Source: HR10 sp964615335
GTDB taxonomy: Bacteria; Acidobacteriota; Blastocatellia; HR10
Length of the DNA: 64,000 nt
Direction of reading: 5' to 3'
Assembly (NCBI GenBank): GCA_964615335.1
Contig: CAZTMT010000003.1
Span: 1-64,000 of the forward strand
In this document: one piece after another, positions 52,081 through 60,213 of the stretch
Position numbering within the stretch: the stretch's first letter is position 1
Layout: each line of letters starts with the position of its first letter
Program-made: the position numbers and the translations under genes
Notes under the pieces: model-generated
What the model was told of the DNA's origin: nothing
Database searches by the model: none
Seen by the model: only the letters and a program-made list of their open reading frames with translations

Positions 52081-52899
52081 TCACTGACGCTGCCGGGTGA
52101 GCGGCGGAATCCGCTCGCGCTCCAGTGCTTCCAGAGCGCTCATCAGAGGAGCTGTCTCTTCCAGGACCGAGCGCGTCATCTCGATGCTGGAGAGGACCGA
52201 TTCGAAATCCAAGGCGGCGAGGCTCTCCACCGAGGACATCGTCATGACCTTGTCGTTGACCAGTCCGAAGAAGTTCTCGATCGTCTGCAGTTGCGCTTCC
52301 AGGAGCTTGGCGGCGCGTTCGATGCTCTCGTATTCGGAGAGTCGCCCGCGCAGGATGGTGAGGTTGTTCTCGATCACCTTCCGCGTCTTCTCGTCCGCCG
52401 TCTGGAGAGCCCGTTCGGCCTGAGCGATCTGGTTGAGAATGGCCTGGCGATTGAAGGTGCGCAAGTGCGTCTTGCATCGGCGGTAGAGGTCCAGGAAATC
52501 CACGAAGCGTTCCCACATGGCGTCGAGCGTGCGGATATCGGCGGGCACGCTTTTGGCGCGCGTGAAGCGCAGGTAGTTGGCGTAGATCTGTTTCTTCAGC
52601 CATCGGAGGTATTCGACGGCCTCGCGCTCGCGCGGATCGAACGATTTGATTAACTCCTCGCGCGCGCGGTGTCGTTCAGCGGCCGCGCGCTCTTGTCGTC
52701 GGCGCTCCACAAGGCGCTGATAGGCCGTTGTCGCGGGCACCGTCATGAGATAGAGGACTTCGGCCGCGGCGCCCCCGAGCAGCACGAAGAGATCCCAGGG
52801 GGGAGCCACATAGATGGCGGCCGCCAGCAGACCGACCAGAGCCCAGAGATTCACGGGCTCTTTGAGGGCTTCCCAAATATAGGCGAGTCGTTTCGACAT
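52081..52899 (-). CDS. Membrane-anchored coiled-coil protein in the PspA-AAA operon
   Basis: A protein of about 272 residues with two close hydrophobic segments near the N-terminus (VNLWALVGLLAAAIYVA and LFVLLGGAAAEVLYLMTV), then a basic stretch (ERRRQERAAAERHRAREEL) and long helices with coiled-coil character (AILNQIAQAERALQTADEKTRKVIENN, IERAAKLLEAQLQTIENFF). No named domain is recognised. It lies 3 bases before the AAA gene start and 124 bases after PspA. It may anchor or nucleate the PspA assembly. A GTG at 52929 would add ten residues. Confidence 0.82.
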   Translation of the reverse strand: MSKRLAYIWEALKEPVNLWALVGLLAAAIYVAPPWDLFVLLGGAAAEVLYLMTVPATTAYQRLVERRRQERAAAERHRAREELIKSFDPREREAVEYLRWLKKQIYANYLRFTRAKSVPADIRTLDAMWERFVDFLDLYRRCKTHLRTFNRQAILNQIAQAERALQTADEKTRKVIENNLTILRGRLSEYESIERAAKLLEAQLQTIENFFGLVNDKVMTMSSVESLAALDFESVLSSIEMTRSVLEETAPLMSALEALERERIPPLTRQRQ

Positions 52900-53023
52900 G
52901 GCCGAGTCTTCACCCACCTGCGATGCCACGCTCAGCCCGCGTGCGCTCGACCCGACGGATCCGCGAGTCCGCGGCGCGTCACCGATTCGCAGCCCTCCGG
53001 CATCGGCTGAGGGATTCGGCGGC

Positions 53024-53809
53024 TCATCCTTCGTTGGTCTTCATCGGTTCTGAGCGTGGCGTCTCTTCCGGCTCGCCGGGACCGAGCGTCTTCTCCGGAA
53101 GGGCCGTCGTCTCGGCCGCCGGAAGCGAGCTGGCCGGAGCCTCTGGCAAAAGTCCCATCTGCCGCTTGTAGGCGATCAGCATGTCCTGGACGTGCATCGA
53201 GAGAGCTTCCTTTTCGATCTCGGTGATCTGGTTCTCGACACTGGTCGCTGCGAGTTCCATCTTCGCTTCCGCTGTCGCGACGCGCCGAGCCACTTTCTCG
53301 CGCATCTCCTCGAAGGTCCCGGCCTCATCGCCGAGCTGAAAACTGGCCATCGCCTGAGCCAGTTGCTCTTGAATGCGCGCGCGGCGGTGTTCGGCGATCA
53401 GTTGCATGGCCTCCTGTTGCCGTTTCTTCAGTTGCAAGACGTAGTTGTCGCGAAAGCGAATCGCTTGTTCCGAAGCGCGGCGCGCAGCCTCCAGTTGCTG
53501 GCGCGAGCGTTCCAGGGCGACCTGTTTTTCCTGCATGGCGCTGATGAACGCGGTCGCCAGATCGTCCCGCCCTTTGGCGATGGCGGCGCGGATCTTGGCG
53601 TCGAATTCGGTGATCTCGCGCTCCAGGGTGGCGACCTCCTTCTCCAGCAGTTTTTGCGTGGCCATGACCTGGGCGACGTTCTCATTCATCTGAGGGAGCT
53701 TGTCGCGCATATCGCGGATGACCTGCTGCAGGATCAGCTCGGGATCCTCCGCGCGCTCCAGGAATCCCCCAAAGAGGGCCCGCAGAAGTCGTTTCAGCCG
53801 TTGCCACAT
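53024..53809 (-). CDS. PspA/IM30-family membrane-stress protein
   Basis: A 261-residue ESCRT-III-like helical protein. The amphipathic N-terminal helix and start of helix 1 are MWQRLKRLLRALFGGFLERAEDPE, then LILQQVIRDMRDKLPQMNENVAQVMATQKLLEKE is the conserved hairpin; QLKKRQQEAMQLIAEHRRARIQEQLAQAM and KMELAATSVENQITEIEKE complete the core. A Pro/Glu-rich tail of ~45 residues follows. Family members polymerise on membranes and protect them. Neighbouring coiled-coil and AAA genes suggest it is a substrate or partner of the ATPase. Confidence 0.93.
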   Translation of the reverse strand: MWQRLKRLLRALFGGFLERAEDPELILQQVIRDMRDKLPQMNENVAQVMATQKLLEKEVATLEREITEFDAKIRAAIAKGRDDLATAFISAMQEKQVALERSRQQLEAARRASEQAIRFRDNYVLQLKKRQQEAMQLIAEHRRARIQEQLAQAMASFQLGDEAGTFEEMREKVARRVATAEAKMELAATSVENQITEIEKEALSMHVQDMLIAYKRQMGLLPEAPASSLPAAETTALPEKTLGPGEPEETPRSEPMKTNEG

Positions 53810-53914
53810 CCTGGCCCATGCCTCCTGAAAAGCCTCGTTTGATCCGTCTCGTTATACGCCGAACTCATGGCCATAGTTTACCACAAAGTGGGAGAGGGGA
53901 CTATCCGGGAAGTC

Positions 53915-55216
53915 TCAGGCGGTCGCGCCGGCTCCGATGTCGCGCCGATAGTACATCTTCTCGAAGGTGATGCGGGAGGCGGCCGTATAGGCCCTTTGGC
54001 GCGCTTCCGCCAGAGTGCGCCCGCGCGCGACGACGTTCAGGACGCGCCCTCCCGAGGTGACAAACCCTCCTTCGGGCGTTCGCCGCGTCCCCGCGTGAAA
54101 GATCACGACGCCCTCAAGGCGAGCGGCGTCCTCCAGACCGCCAATGGGGTACCCGACCTCATAGGCCTCCGGATAGCCTCCTGAAGCCAGCACCAGACAG
54201 AGCGTCGCATCTGCGCTCCAGCGCGGACGCACGCGCCGGAGTTCGCCCGCGACGAGGGCCTCGCCGATCTCCAGCAAGTCGCTCTCCAGGCGCGGCAAGA
54301 TTACCTGAGCCTCCGGATCGCCCAGCCGGACGTTGTATTCGAGCACGCGCGGTCCCTCTGCGGTGAGCATCAAGCCGATATAGAGCACGCCGCGATAGGG
54401 GAACCCCTCCTGCGCCGCCGCTTCCAAAGTGGGACGCGCGATCTCGCGCAGGATGCGTTCGCGCGTCGCGTCATCCAGAAGGGACGACGTGGAGAAAGCG
54501 CCCATGCCTCCCGTATTCGGCCCCCGATCTCCGTCCCATGCGCGTTTGTAATCTTGCGCCGGAGGCAGTGGGAGAATGGATTCTCCATCCGTGAAGAGCA
54601 GAAAGCTGCATTCGCGCCCGACCAGATACTCCTCCAACACGACGCGCTCGCCTGCCGCTCCGAGCACCTTCTGAACCATGAAGCGCTCGATGATCGCATC
54701 GGCTTCGCTCGGTGTCTGGGCGAGGCTCACACCTTTGCCGGCGGCCAGGCCATCGGCCTTGATCACCAGGGGGAAGCCCAGGCGTCCCGAAGCGATCGCG
54801 CGCCGCGCTTCCGCAGGAGAATCGCAGAGGAGGAAGCGCGCCGTCGGGATCCCATGTCGCGCCATGAACTCCTTGGCGAAGGCCTTGCTTCCTTCCAGTC
54901 GAGCGGCCTGCGCCGTGGGACCGACGATCCGCAGGCCTCGACGGGCGAACTCATCCGCGACCCCGCGGACAAGCGGTAGCTCCGGACCGACGAACGTAAG
55001 AGTCGCTCCTTCGGCCTGAGCGACATCGGCCAGCGCGCGCGGATCCCCCACGTCAGCCGATACGCAGCGCGCCAGTTCAGCCATGCCTCCGTTCCCCGGA
55101 ACGCACACCAGCTCCCTTACTCCCGGGCTGCGGGAGAGCGACCAACTGAGCGCGTGTTCGCGTCCTCCGGAGCCAATAACCAGGACCTTCATTTTCAAAG
55201 CTTGTGATAGTGGCAT
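53915..55216 (-). CDS. purD: Phosphoribosylamine-glycine ligase
   Basis: A 433-residue ATP-grasp ligase, second step of purine synthesis. Motifs: VLVIGSGGREHALSWSL, VCVPGNGGMAELARC, PELPLVRGVADEFARRGLRIVGPT, KADGLAAGKGVSLAQ, DYKRAWDGDRGPNTGGMGAFST, VLEYNVRLGDPEAQVILPRL. ATG 55216 has AAGAGGGG just upstream and is preferred; the classical 'MKVLVIGSGG' start at 55192 lacks such a site. Confidence 0.96.
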   Translation of the reverse strand: MPLSQALKMKVLVIGSGGREHALSWSLSRSPGVRELVCVPGNGGMAELARCVSADVGDPRALADVAQAEGATLTFVGPELPLVRGVADEFARRGLRIVGPTAQAARLEGSKAFAKEFMARHGIPTARFLLCDSPAEARRAIASGRLGFPLVIKADGLAAGKGVSLAQTPSEADAIIERFMVQKVLGAAGERVVLEEYLVGRECSFLLFTDGESILPLPPAQDYKRAWDGDRGPNTGGMGAFSTSSLLDDATRERILREIARPTLEAAAQEGFPYRGVLYIGLMLTAEGPRVLEYNVRLGDPEAQVILPRLESDLLEIGEALVAGELRRVRPRWSADATLCLVLASGGYPEAYEVGYPIGGLEDAARLEGVVIFHAGTRRTPEGGFVTSGGRVLNVVARGRTLAEARQRAYTAASRITFEKMYYRRDIGAGATA

Positions 55217-55497
55217 GGACCCCTCTTGGCCGTCAAGCGCGTACGGGTCCCGGCGCCGAGATCACCCGGGGCAGGCGTGAGTAGGGTTCACGGGAGCGGA
55301 CCTCCTCTTGTGGGCTGCAGAACGAGAGGGCTCCGGTGGGGGAGGGAACAGAGTTGCCGGTGTCCATTGCGGCCGTCAGGAGGGAAAGAGCCCGAGGAGT
55401 TCGCCGTGCTCTCGCCAATTCTGCGGGATCGCGTCTTCACGGACAGGCCCCGGGGCTCCGGGCGACGATCTCTTGACTTGTCGCCGTGCTCTTCGGC

Positions 55498-55526
55498 TTG
55501 TCGCCCTCGCGATATCCTGATAGGAT
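55498..55526 (+). promoter_or_regulatory. Candidate promoter of the VWFA-related gene
   Basis: TTGTCG (55498-55503) and TAGGAT (55521-55526, four of six) are 17 bases apart, 16 bases before the ATG. The rest of the 326-base gap between divergent purD and this gene (55217-55542) shows nothing else. Confidence 0.4.
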
Positions 55527-55542
55527 TAGGGCGGAGGAGCCC

Positions 55543-56757
55543 ATGTCGAGAAAAGCGAATAAGGCGTTGTCCTCCCTTCGGGTCCGCGCGCGTGCTTTGG
55601 CACGAAATGTCCTGTTTGGATTCTTCCTGGTGAGCTTTCTGCTTGGGCCTTCGCATGGCGGAGCGCTCTTGGGCGAGCAGGCCGGTCGGCGCCCGCCGCG
55701 GCGCGAGCGTCCCCAGCCTCCCCCTCCCGAAGAGAAGCCGGCATCTGGAGAGCAAAAACCCTCCGCGTCAAAGCCTGACGCGCCGCAAGGTCCCGCTCAG
55801 CGAGAGCCGGAAACTCCGGCTCAGGGAGAACCGATCCGCCTCAAGGCCGATCTGGTCACCGTCCCCGTCGTCGTCTTCGATAAGAAGACGGGGCGTGTCT
55901 ACACGGGATTGAAGAAGCAGAATTTCACCGTCCTGGAGGATGGTGTTCGACAGGAGATCGTGACCTTCAGCGGAGAGGAATCGCCGATCACGCTCGTGAT
56001 GCTGCTCGAGTACAGCCGGCAGATCGAATGGTTCCGCGAGGAGGTGATCAATCCGGCCGGCCTCTTTGTGACGCGCTTCGTCAAGCCGGGCGATTACGTG
56101 GCCATCGTCGCTTTTGACATCCGGCCGGCTGTGCTGACCGATTTCACTGATAGCCCGGCGCGCCTGCGCGAGGCCGTCTATCTGCTCATCCGCAACTACC
56201 CGGCCTTCAGCGAGAGCAATCTCTTCGATGCCCTGAACTTCGTTCTGCGCGGTGGAGAGTTAGACGGAGCCCAGTACACGGGATTGCAGGAGATCGAAGG
56301 GCGCACGGCTGTTCTGCTGGTCGCCATCGGGATTGATACGTTCAGCAAGATCAACTACGACGAGGCGCGCAAGATCGTGGAGAACGCCGGCGTGCCCATC
56401 TATGCGATCGGCATCGGAGAGTTGGCTTACCTGCTGCTGGAACACCGCCTCCCTCCGGAATCCCGACTCACCTTCCTGCAGGCGCAGAACACGTTGAAAA
56501 CCTTCGCCGAAGTCAGCGGGGGGCGTTTCTACAGCGTGCGCTTTCAGGGAGCCTTGCCCTCGGTGCTCGAATCCATCTCGATCATGCTCCGCACGCAATA
56601 TACGCTCGGCTACACACCGACCAATCTGCGTCGCGAAGGGAAGCGGCGGAAGATCCAGGTCCTCGTGGATGTGGATGGCGACGGTCGGCCCGATAACGAT
56701 CGCCTGGAAGTCCAGCACCGCCGGAGCTACATCGAGCCCAAGGAGGAGAAGAAATAA
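55543..56757 (+). CDS. Secreted VWFA-related protein (Acidobacteria-type)
   Basis: A 404-residue exported protein: N-terminal hydrophobic signal (VLFGFFLVSFLLGPS), a Pro/Glu/Lys-rich linker (~45-100), then the VWFA-related domain expanded in Acidobacteria: VTVPVVVFDKKTGRVYTGL, FTVLEDGVRQEIVTFSGEE, a VWA-like Rossmann domain to the end, with GRTAVLLVAIGIDTFSK and TQYTLGYTPTN. The usual MIDAS DxSxS is replaced by EYSRQ, so metal binding is doubtful. GCGGAGGAGCCC precedes the ATG. Function unknown; probably a surface or periplasmic binding protein. Confidence 0.92.
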   Translation: MSRKANKALSSLRVRARALARNVLFGFFLVSFLLGPSHGGALLGEQAGRRPPRRERPQPPPPEEKPASGEQKPSASKPDAPQGPAQREPETPAQGEPIRLKADLVTVPVVVFDKKTGRVYTGLKKQNFTVLEDGVRQEIVTFSGEESPITLVMLLEYSRQIEWFREEVINPAGLFVTRFVKPGDYVAIVAFDIRPAVLTDFTDSPARLREAVYLLIRNYPAFSESNLFDALNFVLRGGELDGAQYTGLQEIEGRTAVLLVAIGIDTFSKINYDEARKIVENAGVPIYAIGIGELAYLLLEHRLPPESRLTFLQAQNTLKTFAEVSGGRFYSVRFQGALPSVLESISIMLRTQYTLGYTPTNLRREGKRRKIQVLVDVDGDGRPDNDRLEVQHRRSYIEPKEEKK

Positions 56758-56801
56758 ATTGCCGGTCAATCCCTGGACATCACAACGCGATGGGAGCAGG
56801 C

Positions 56802-57087
56802 CGGTGTTGGTCATTGAGGTGGCGAGTCCTTCGACGCGGATGTTGCGGGAGAAGCCTGGGGATTATGCGGCGGGGGGTGTGCGAGAGTATTGGGTTGTGG
56901 ATGGGGGGAGGGAGTTGTATGGGTGCATCGGTTGCGGGGAGGGGCGTACGAGGTGGAGCGGCGTGAGGAGGGGCGGATTGAGAGCGAGGCTGTGCCGGGA
57001 TTCTGGGTGAAGGTGGAATGGCTGTTTCAAACGCCTCTGCCCCCGGTCGCCGGATGCGTGCAGGCGATCAGAACAGGGACGCTCTAG
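56802..57087 (+). pseudogene. Frameshifted, truncated Uma2-family (DUF820) nuclease remnant
   Basis: The 5' part in one frame reads VLVIEVASPSTRMLREKPGDYAAGGVREYWVVDGGRELY, the hallmark C-terminal half of Uma2 proteins (catalytic EV.SPST, K, Y..GV.EYW.VD). Near 56920 the reading must shift by +1, and the rest (VHRLRGGAYEVERREEGRIESEAVPGFWVKVEWLFQTPLPP) continues in another frame. There is no start codon region or N-terminal half upstream, only 44 bases from the VWFA gene. It is a decayed fragment. Confidence 0.8.
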
Positions 57088-57136
57088 GTCGAAACGGGCG
57101 CTTCGCCTTCCCCAAGAGTTGCGGGAATTCGTCGTC

Positions 57137-59200
57137 TCAGAACGTGATCTTCAAGCTGCTGGTCAGCGTGTGGGCGCGGTAGTCTTCCAGAGCGAGCCCC
57201 TTTCGGTTATATCCATACCATCTCCAGCCGACGCTCCAGGTAAAGCGTTTGGGGAACGTGTACGAGATCATCCCGCGCGGTTGGTGGAAGTTCAGCGGAA
57301 GCGTTCCCTGAGCGTTCACAATGGAGTAGCCGAACGCGAGTCGCAGATCAGGAAGGGGGGAGAGTGTGAGGTCGCCCTCCACGACGTTATCGTCGGACAC
57401 ATAGCGCGAGGATTCGATCGTGCGAAGGCGCGGATGGAGGATGAGAATCGAAGAGGTGATGTCCGATCGCGTGTAGCTGAGCGAGAGGGCCAGGCGCTCG
57501 CTGGGCGTCCAGAGTGTCGTGAGCGTCAGGCCGCGGTTCCGACGCACGTTGTCCACCAGGGGATTGGGATTCCGAGAGTCCGTGAGGATCCCCTGTGCGC
57601 TGAGCGTGAGCGATGCCCTCGGTCGGTACTGAGCGCGGAGGCGAAGTCGCGTAAAGCGATAGGGAGCCACGCGCGTGAAGACGTTGTCGCTGGTCCCTCG
57701 TTCGATCTGAGAGAAAAGCCGGAACGCGGAGCTGGCGCGCAGGCTGAGGCCTCCCAGGAACGCATGGGTGGTCAGCTCGGATTCCTCCCGCGCGTCTGCC
57801 TCGGGACGTTGCAGCGCGACGCGCCGATGGGTGAGGCGATAGCCGGCGCGCAGGAGAAGGCGCGGCGTGAGTTCCAGAGTCCCCTCAAGACGATTCAGCA
57901 GCGAATCCACCGAAGTGTGGGCTCCCAGGCTCTCCTGAACCGTGCGCGTGGGGGGGACCGAAGGGAGGCCGCGCAGATCCGTCCCGAGTTGCTGTTGCGT
58001 TTGCGTGCGCACGTCTCCGGCGATCGTGAAATGGGAGAATCGGATGGAGTTCGTGAGGGTCACGCGCCGATGCGGGCGATAATTCGCGCTCAGGTCGGCC
58101 AGGGCATTGGGGCGCGATGCCTGAGCGAGGCTGGACGAGGTGTAGGCTGTGACGTAGCGGAGGACCGAGAGGTCGAAGAGCGTGCCCGTCCCCTGCTCCT
58201 GGCGCGCGACATCTACGCTCGCTTCGCTATAGGCGAAACGCCCGGTGATCAGCAACGTGCGGTGGAGGTGACCATGAAGGCCCAGGCGCGTCGTCGGTAC
58301 CAACCCGCGGATCCCCACATTGTGTTCGAACGCCGTGAGCAGAATCTGCTGCGGGTTCGCGGAGGTGGGATTGGCCGGGTTCCGATTGTTCCCGAGATTG
58401 GGCGCTCCCTCGGGCTGGTTCGTGTGAATGTCGTTTTTGAAAGCGCGGAACCCTTGTTCCACAGTAACGTGTATGCGCCCGAGACGGAAATCCGCCCCCA
58501 CCCGATAGTCGTCCGTCGTCACGCGCAGAGGGTCCTGCAGGAGGAATTCGTCCAGACCGATCGGGAAGGTCGTCAGAGCGAAGCCAAACTGCGCGTTCCG
58601 CTCGTATCCGAAGTGGAGTCGGAAGTCGGCATCCGGAAAGAGCGTCAGGCGATATTCCGAGCGACGGCGCGCCGCATCTCGGCTGTGCTGGCCCAGAAGC
58701 TCCCCGCGCCCAAGCAGAGGATTGGCGAACGTCGGCAGAAAGTTGTAGTAGGCGATCCGGCTGTAGGCGAAGTCGAAGCGGTAGAGGCCGCGTTTCTCCA
58801 CGCGCAGAGCCGCCGTGTTATAGGGATCCCCTCCCCAGCTCGCCATACTGTAAGCGAGCACGTCAAAGAGCGGGCCCGTGTTCTCCGGATACCGGGAGGC
58901 GAAGGTGAGGCCGAACAGGCGCAATCCCTCGTCCAGGTTGATGTGACTGCGATAGAGATCGCGGTTCCCCCCCAGGAAGAGCTGACGCCATCCGAACTCG
59001 AACGTGCTCTGCGCGATCATACTGCTGAGCCGAAGGCCTTCCGGTGCGGTTTGCGCAGACGTCTCCTGAGCCTTCACGCCGAGAGCGACCGATCCCCAGA
59101 GACTCAGAAGCCCAATGAGCGCAAGAGCCTTCCGGAGCCCGCGGACGGAGAGAACGGTTTGCCGGACACCCCGATCATTTCCCCATGAGCCGAGAAGCAT
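57137..59200 (-). CDS. MtrB/PioB-like outer-membrane beta-barrel protein
   Basis: A 687-residue exported protein (signal in KALALIGLLSLWGSVALGVKA) composed almost wholly of amphipathic beta strands (YRFDFAYSRIAYYNF, VTLTNSIRFSHFTIAG, TLTLTTLWTPSERLALSLSYT-like runs) and ending in LTSSLKITF, a typical barrel terminus. Length and position next to a decahaem cytochrome match MtrB/PioB, the porin that holds the cytochrome across the outer membrane. The N-terminal CxxC of Shewanella-type MtrB is not seen. ATG 59200 has GGAGGGAGG upstream; longer in-frame extensions are antisense to other genes. Last gene of the cytochrome operon. Confidence 0.85.
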   Translation of the reverse strand: MLLGSWGNDRGVRQTVLSVRGLRKALALIGLLSLWGSVALGVKAQETSAQTAPEGLRLSSMIAQSTFEFGWRQLFLGGNRDLYRSHINLDEGLRLFGLTFASRYPENTGPLFDVLAYSMASWGGDPYNTAALRVEKRGLYRFDFAYSRIAYYNFLPTFANPLLGRGELLGQHSRDAARRRSEYRLTLFPDADFRLHFGYERNAQFGFALTTFPIGLDEFLLQDPLRVTTDDYRVGADFRLGRIHVTVEQGFRAFKNDIHTNQPEGAPNLGNNRNPANPTSANPQQILLTAFEHNVGIRGLVPTTRLGLHGHLHRTLLITGRFAYSEASVDVARQEQGTGTLFDLSVLRYVTAYTSSSLAQASRPNALADLSANYRPHRRVTLTNSIRFSHFTIAGDVRTQTQQQLGTDLRGLPSVPPTRTVQESLGAHTSVDSLLNRLEGTLELTPRLLLRAGYRLTHRRVALQRPEADAREESELTTHAFLGGLSLRASSAFRLFSQIERGTSDNVFTRVAPYRFTRLRLRAQYRPRASLTLSAQGILTDSRNPNPLVDNVRRNRGLTLTTLWTPSERLALSLSYTRSDITSSILILHPRLRTIESSRYVSDDNVVEGDLTLSPLPDLRLAFGYSIVNAQGTLPLNFHQPRGMISYTFPKRFTWSVGWRWYGYNRKGLALEDYRAHTLTSSLKITF

Positions 59201-59210
59201 ATCCTCCCTC

Positions 59211-60197
59211 CTATTGGAAGAAGAAGCGGTTGACGTTGGAGCCATGGATCCGCACATGGCAGGTCGTACAGTTTTGAAAGCGCGGCTGACGAATGTCGTG
59301 AAAGGCCGGAGGCTCTGGACCCAGGATGCCGGGGGTATCGGCGTGGCATTCCAGGCAGAGCAGGTGCACGTTGGCGCGCGTGAGGAGCCGCGGATTATTG
59401 GAGCCGTGCGGGACATGACAAATTGTGCACCCTTCGAGCTTCACCGGAGCGTGCTCGAAGACAAAGGGACCCTGTTTGTCCGTATGGCACTTCAGGCAAA
59501 TGGGATCGGTCCCTCCCGAGGCCTCGCGCGTCTGAGCGACATTGAAGCCTCCATGTTGATTATGACAGGTCGTGCAGCTCATCCCTCCTTCGGGGACGCG
59601 GTGATGAAACGGGCGGGCGAACTCCTGGCGCACCTCTGCGTGGCACTGGTAACAGAGATCGGGAGGGCGCTTCACGAGCAGGTCTTCGATGAGGATCGGC
59701 GCATGCGAGGAGTGACAATCGCTGCAGGCCACCTGAGTGAGGCCGTGTTCGGACTGTCGGAAATTGTGGCGCTCCTCCTGGCGCTCGTGGCAGGCGAGGC
59801 ATCGGGCATTTTGCTCCGAGATCGGGCGCCCGCGAAATCCGAAGATCTTCGTCGCGTCCCCTCCGCCCTCTACATGCTCTTTGCCCGGACCGTGACAGGC
59901 CTCGCAGCCCTTCTCCGATTCCTTGTATTTCGGGCTGCTGAGGGTCAGAAAATGGGCCGTGCGCGCGAAGTGCGTGTAGAGGTCTTCGTGGCACATCTTG
60001 CAGGTCTCCGATCCCACAAAGGGGCTCTCCTGTTGCGGAGACGCAGAAAGGGAGCCGGGCCCCTGCCGTAGAGTCCCCGCGCGTTCCTTCTGCCAGAGAG
60101 CGCCGAGGACAAGAGAGAGGGCCAGGGCGCACAGCCCGCTGAAGAGACGTCGGGGATGGGATTGTGCGTTCCGAAGAATCTCTCTGAGCAGCGTCAT
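59211..60197 (-). CDS. DmsE/MtrA-like periplasmic decahaem c-type cytochrome
   Basis: A 328-residue exported protein (TM-like signal near residues 20-36) with ten CxxCH motifs in order: CKMCH, CEACH, CLACH, CSDCH, CYQCH, CTTCH, CLKCH, CTICH, CLECH and CTTCH. Opening with FVGSETCKMCH and the spacing of paired haems are like DmsE and MtrA, which form the electron wire inside an MtrB-like porin. It lies 10 bases upstream of the barrel gene and 16 after the NapC-like gene. Confidence 0.94.
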   Translation of the reverse strand: MTLLREILRNAQSHPRRLFSGLCALALSLVLGALWQKERAGTLRQGPGSLSASPQQESPFVGSETCKMCHEDLYTHFARTAHFLTLSSPKYKESEKGCEACHGPGKEHVEGGGDATKIFGFRGRPISEQNARCLACHERQEERHNFRQSEHGLTQVACSDCHSSHAPILIEDLLVKRPPDLCYQCHAEVRQEFARPFHHRVPEGGMSCTTCHNQHGGFNVAQTREASGGTDPICLKCHTDKQGPFVFEHAPVKLEGCTICHVPHGSNNPRLLTRANVHLLCLECHADTPGILGPEPPAFHDIRQPRFQNCTTCHVRIHGSNVNRFFFQ

Positions 60198-60213
60198 GCT
60201 TCACCTCGCAGGT

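Noticed and set aside
50326..52653. A 775-codon plus-strand frame opposite the AAA ATPase
   Set aside because: Antisense shadow of a gene with intact Walker motifs; no protein-like features.
57137..59200. N-terminal CxxC motif of Shewanella-type MtrB
   Set aside because: No such motif is present in the mature N-terminus, so the MtrB/PioB call rests on barrel character, length and neighbours only.
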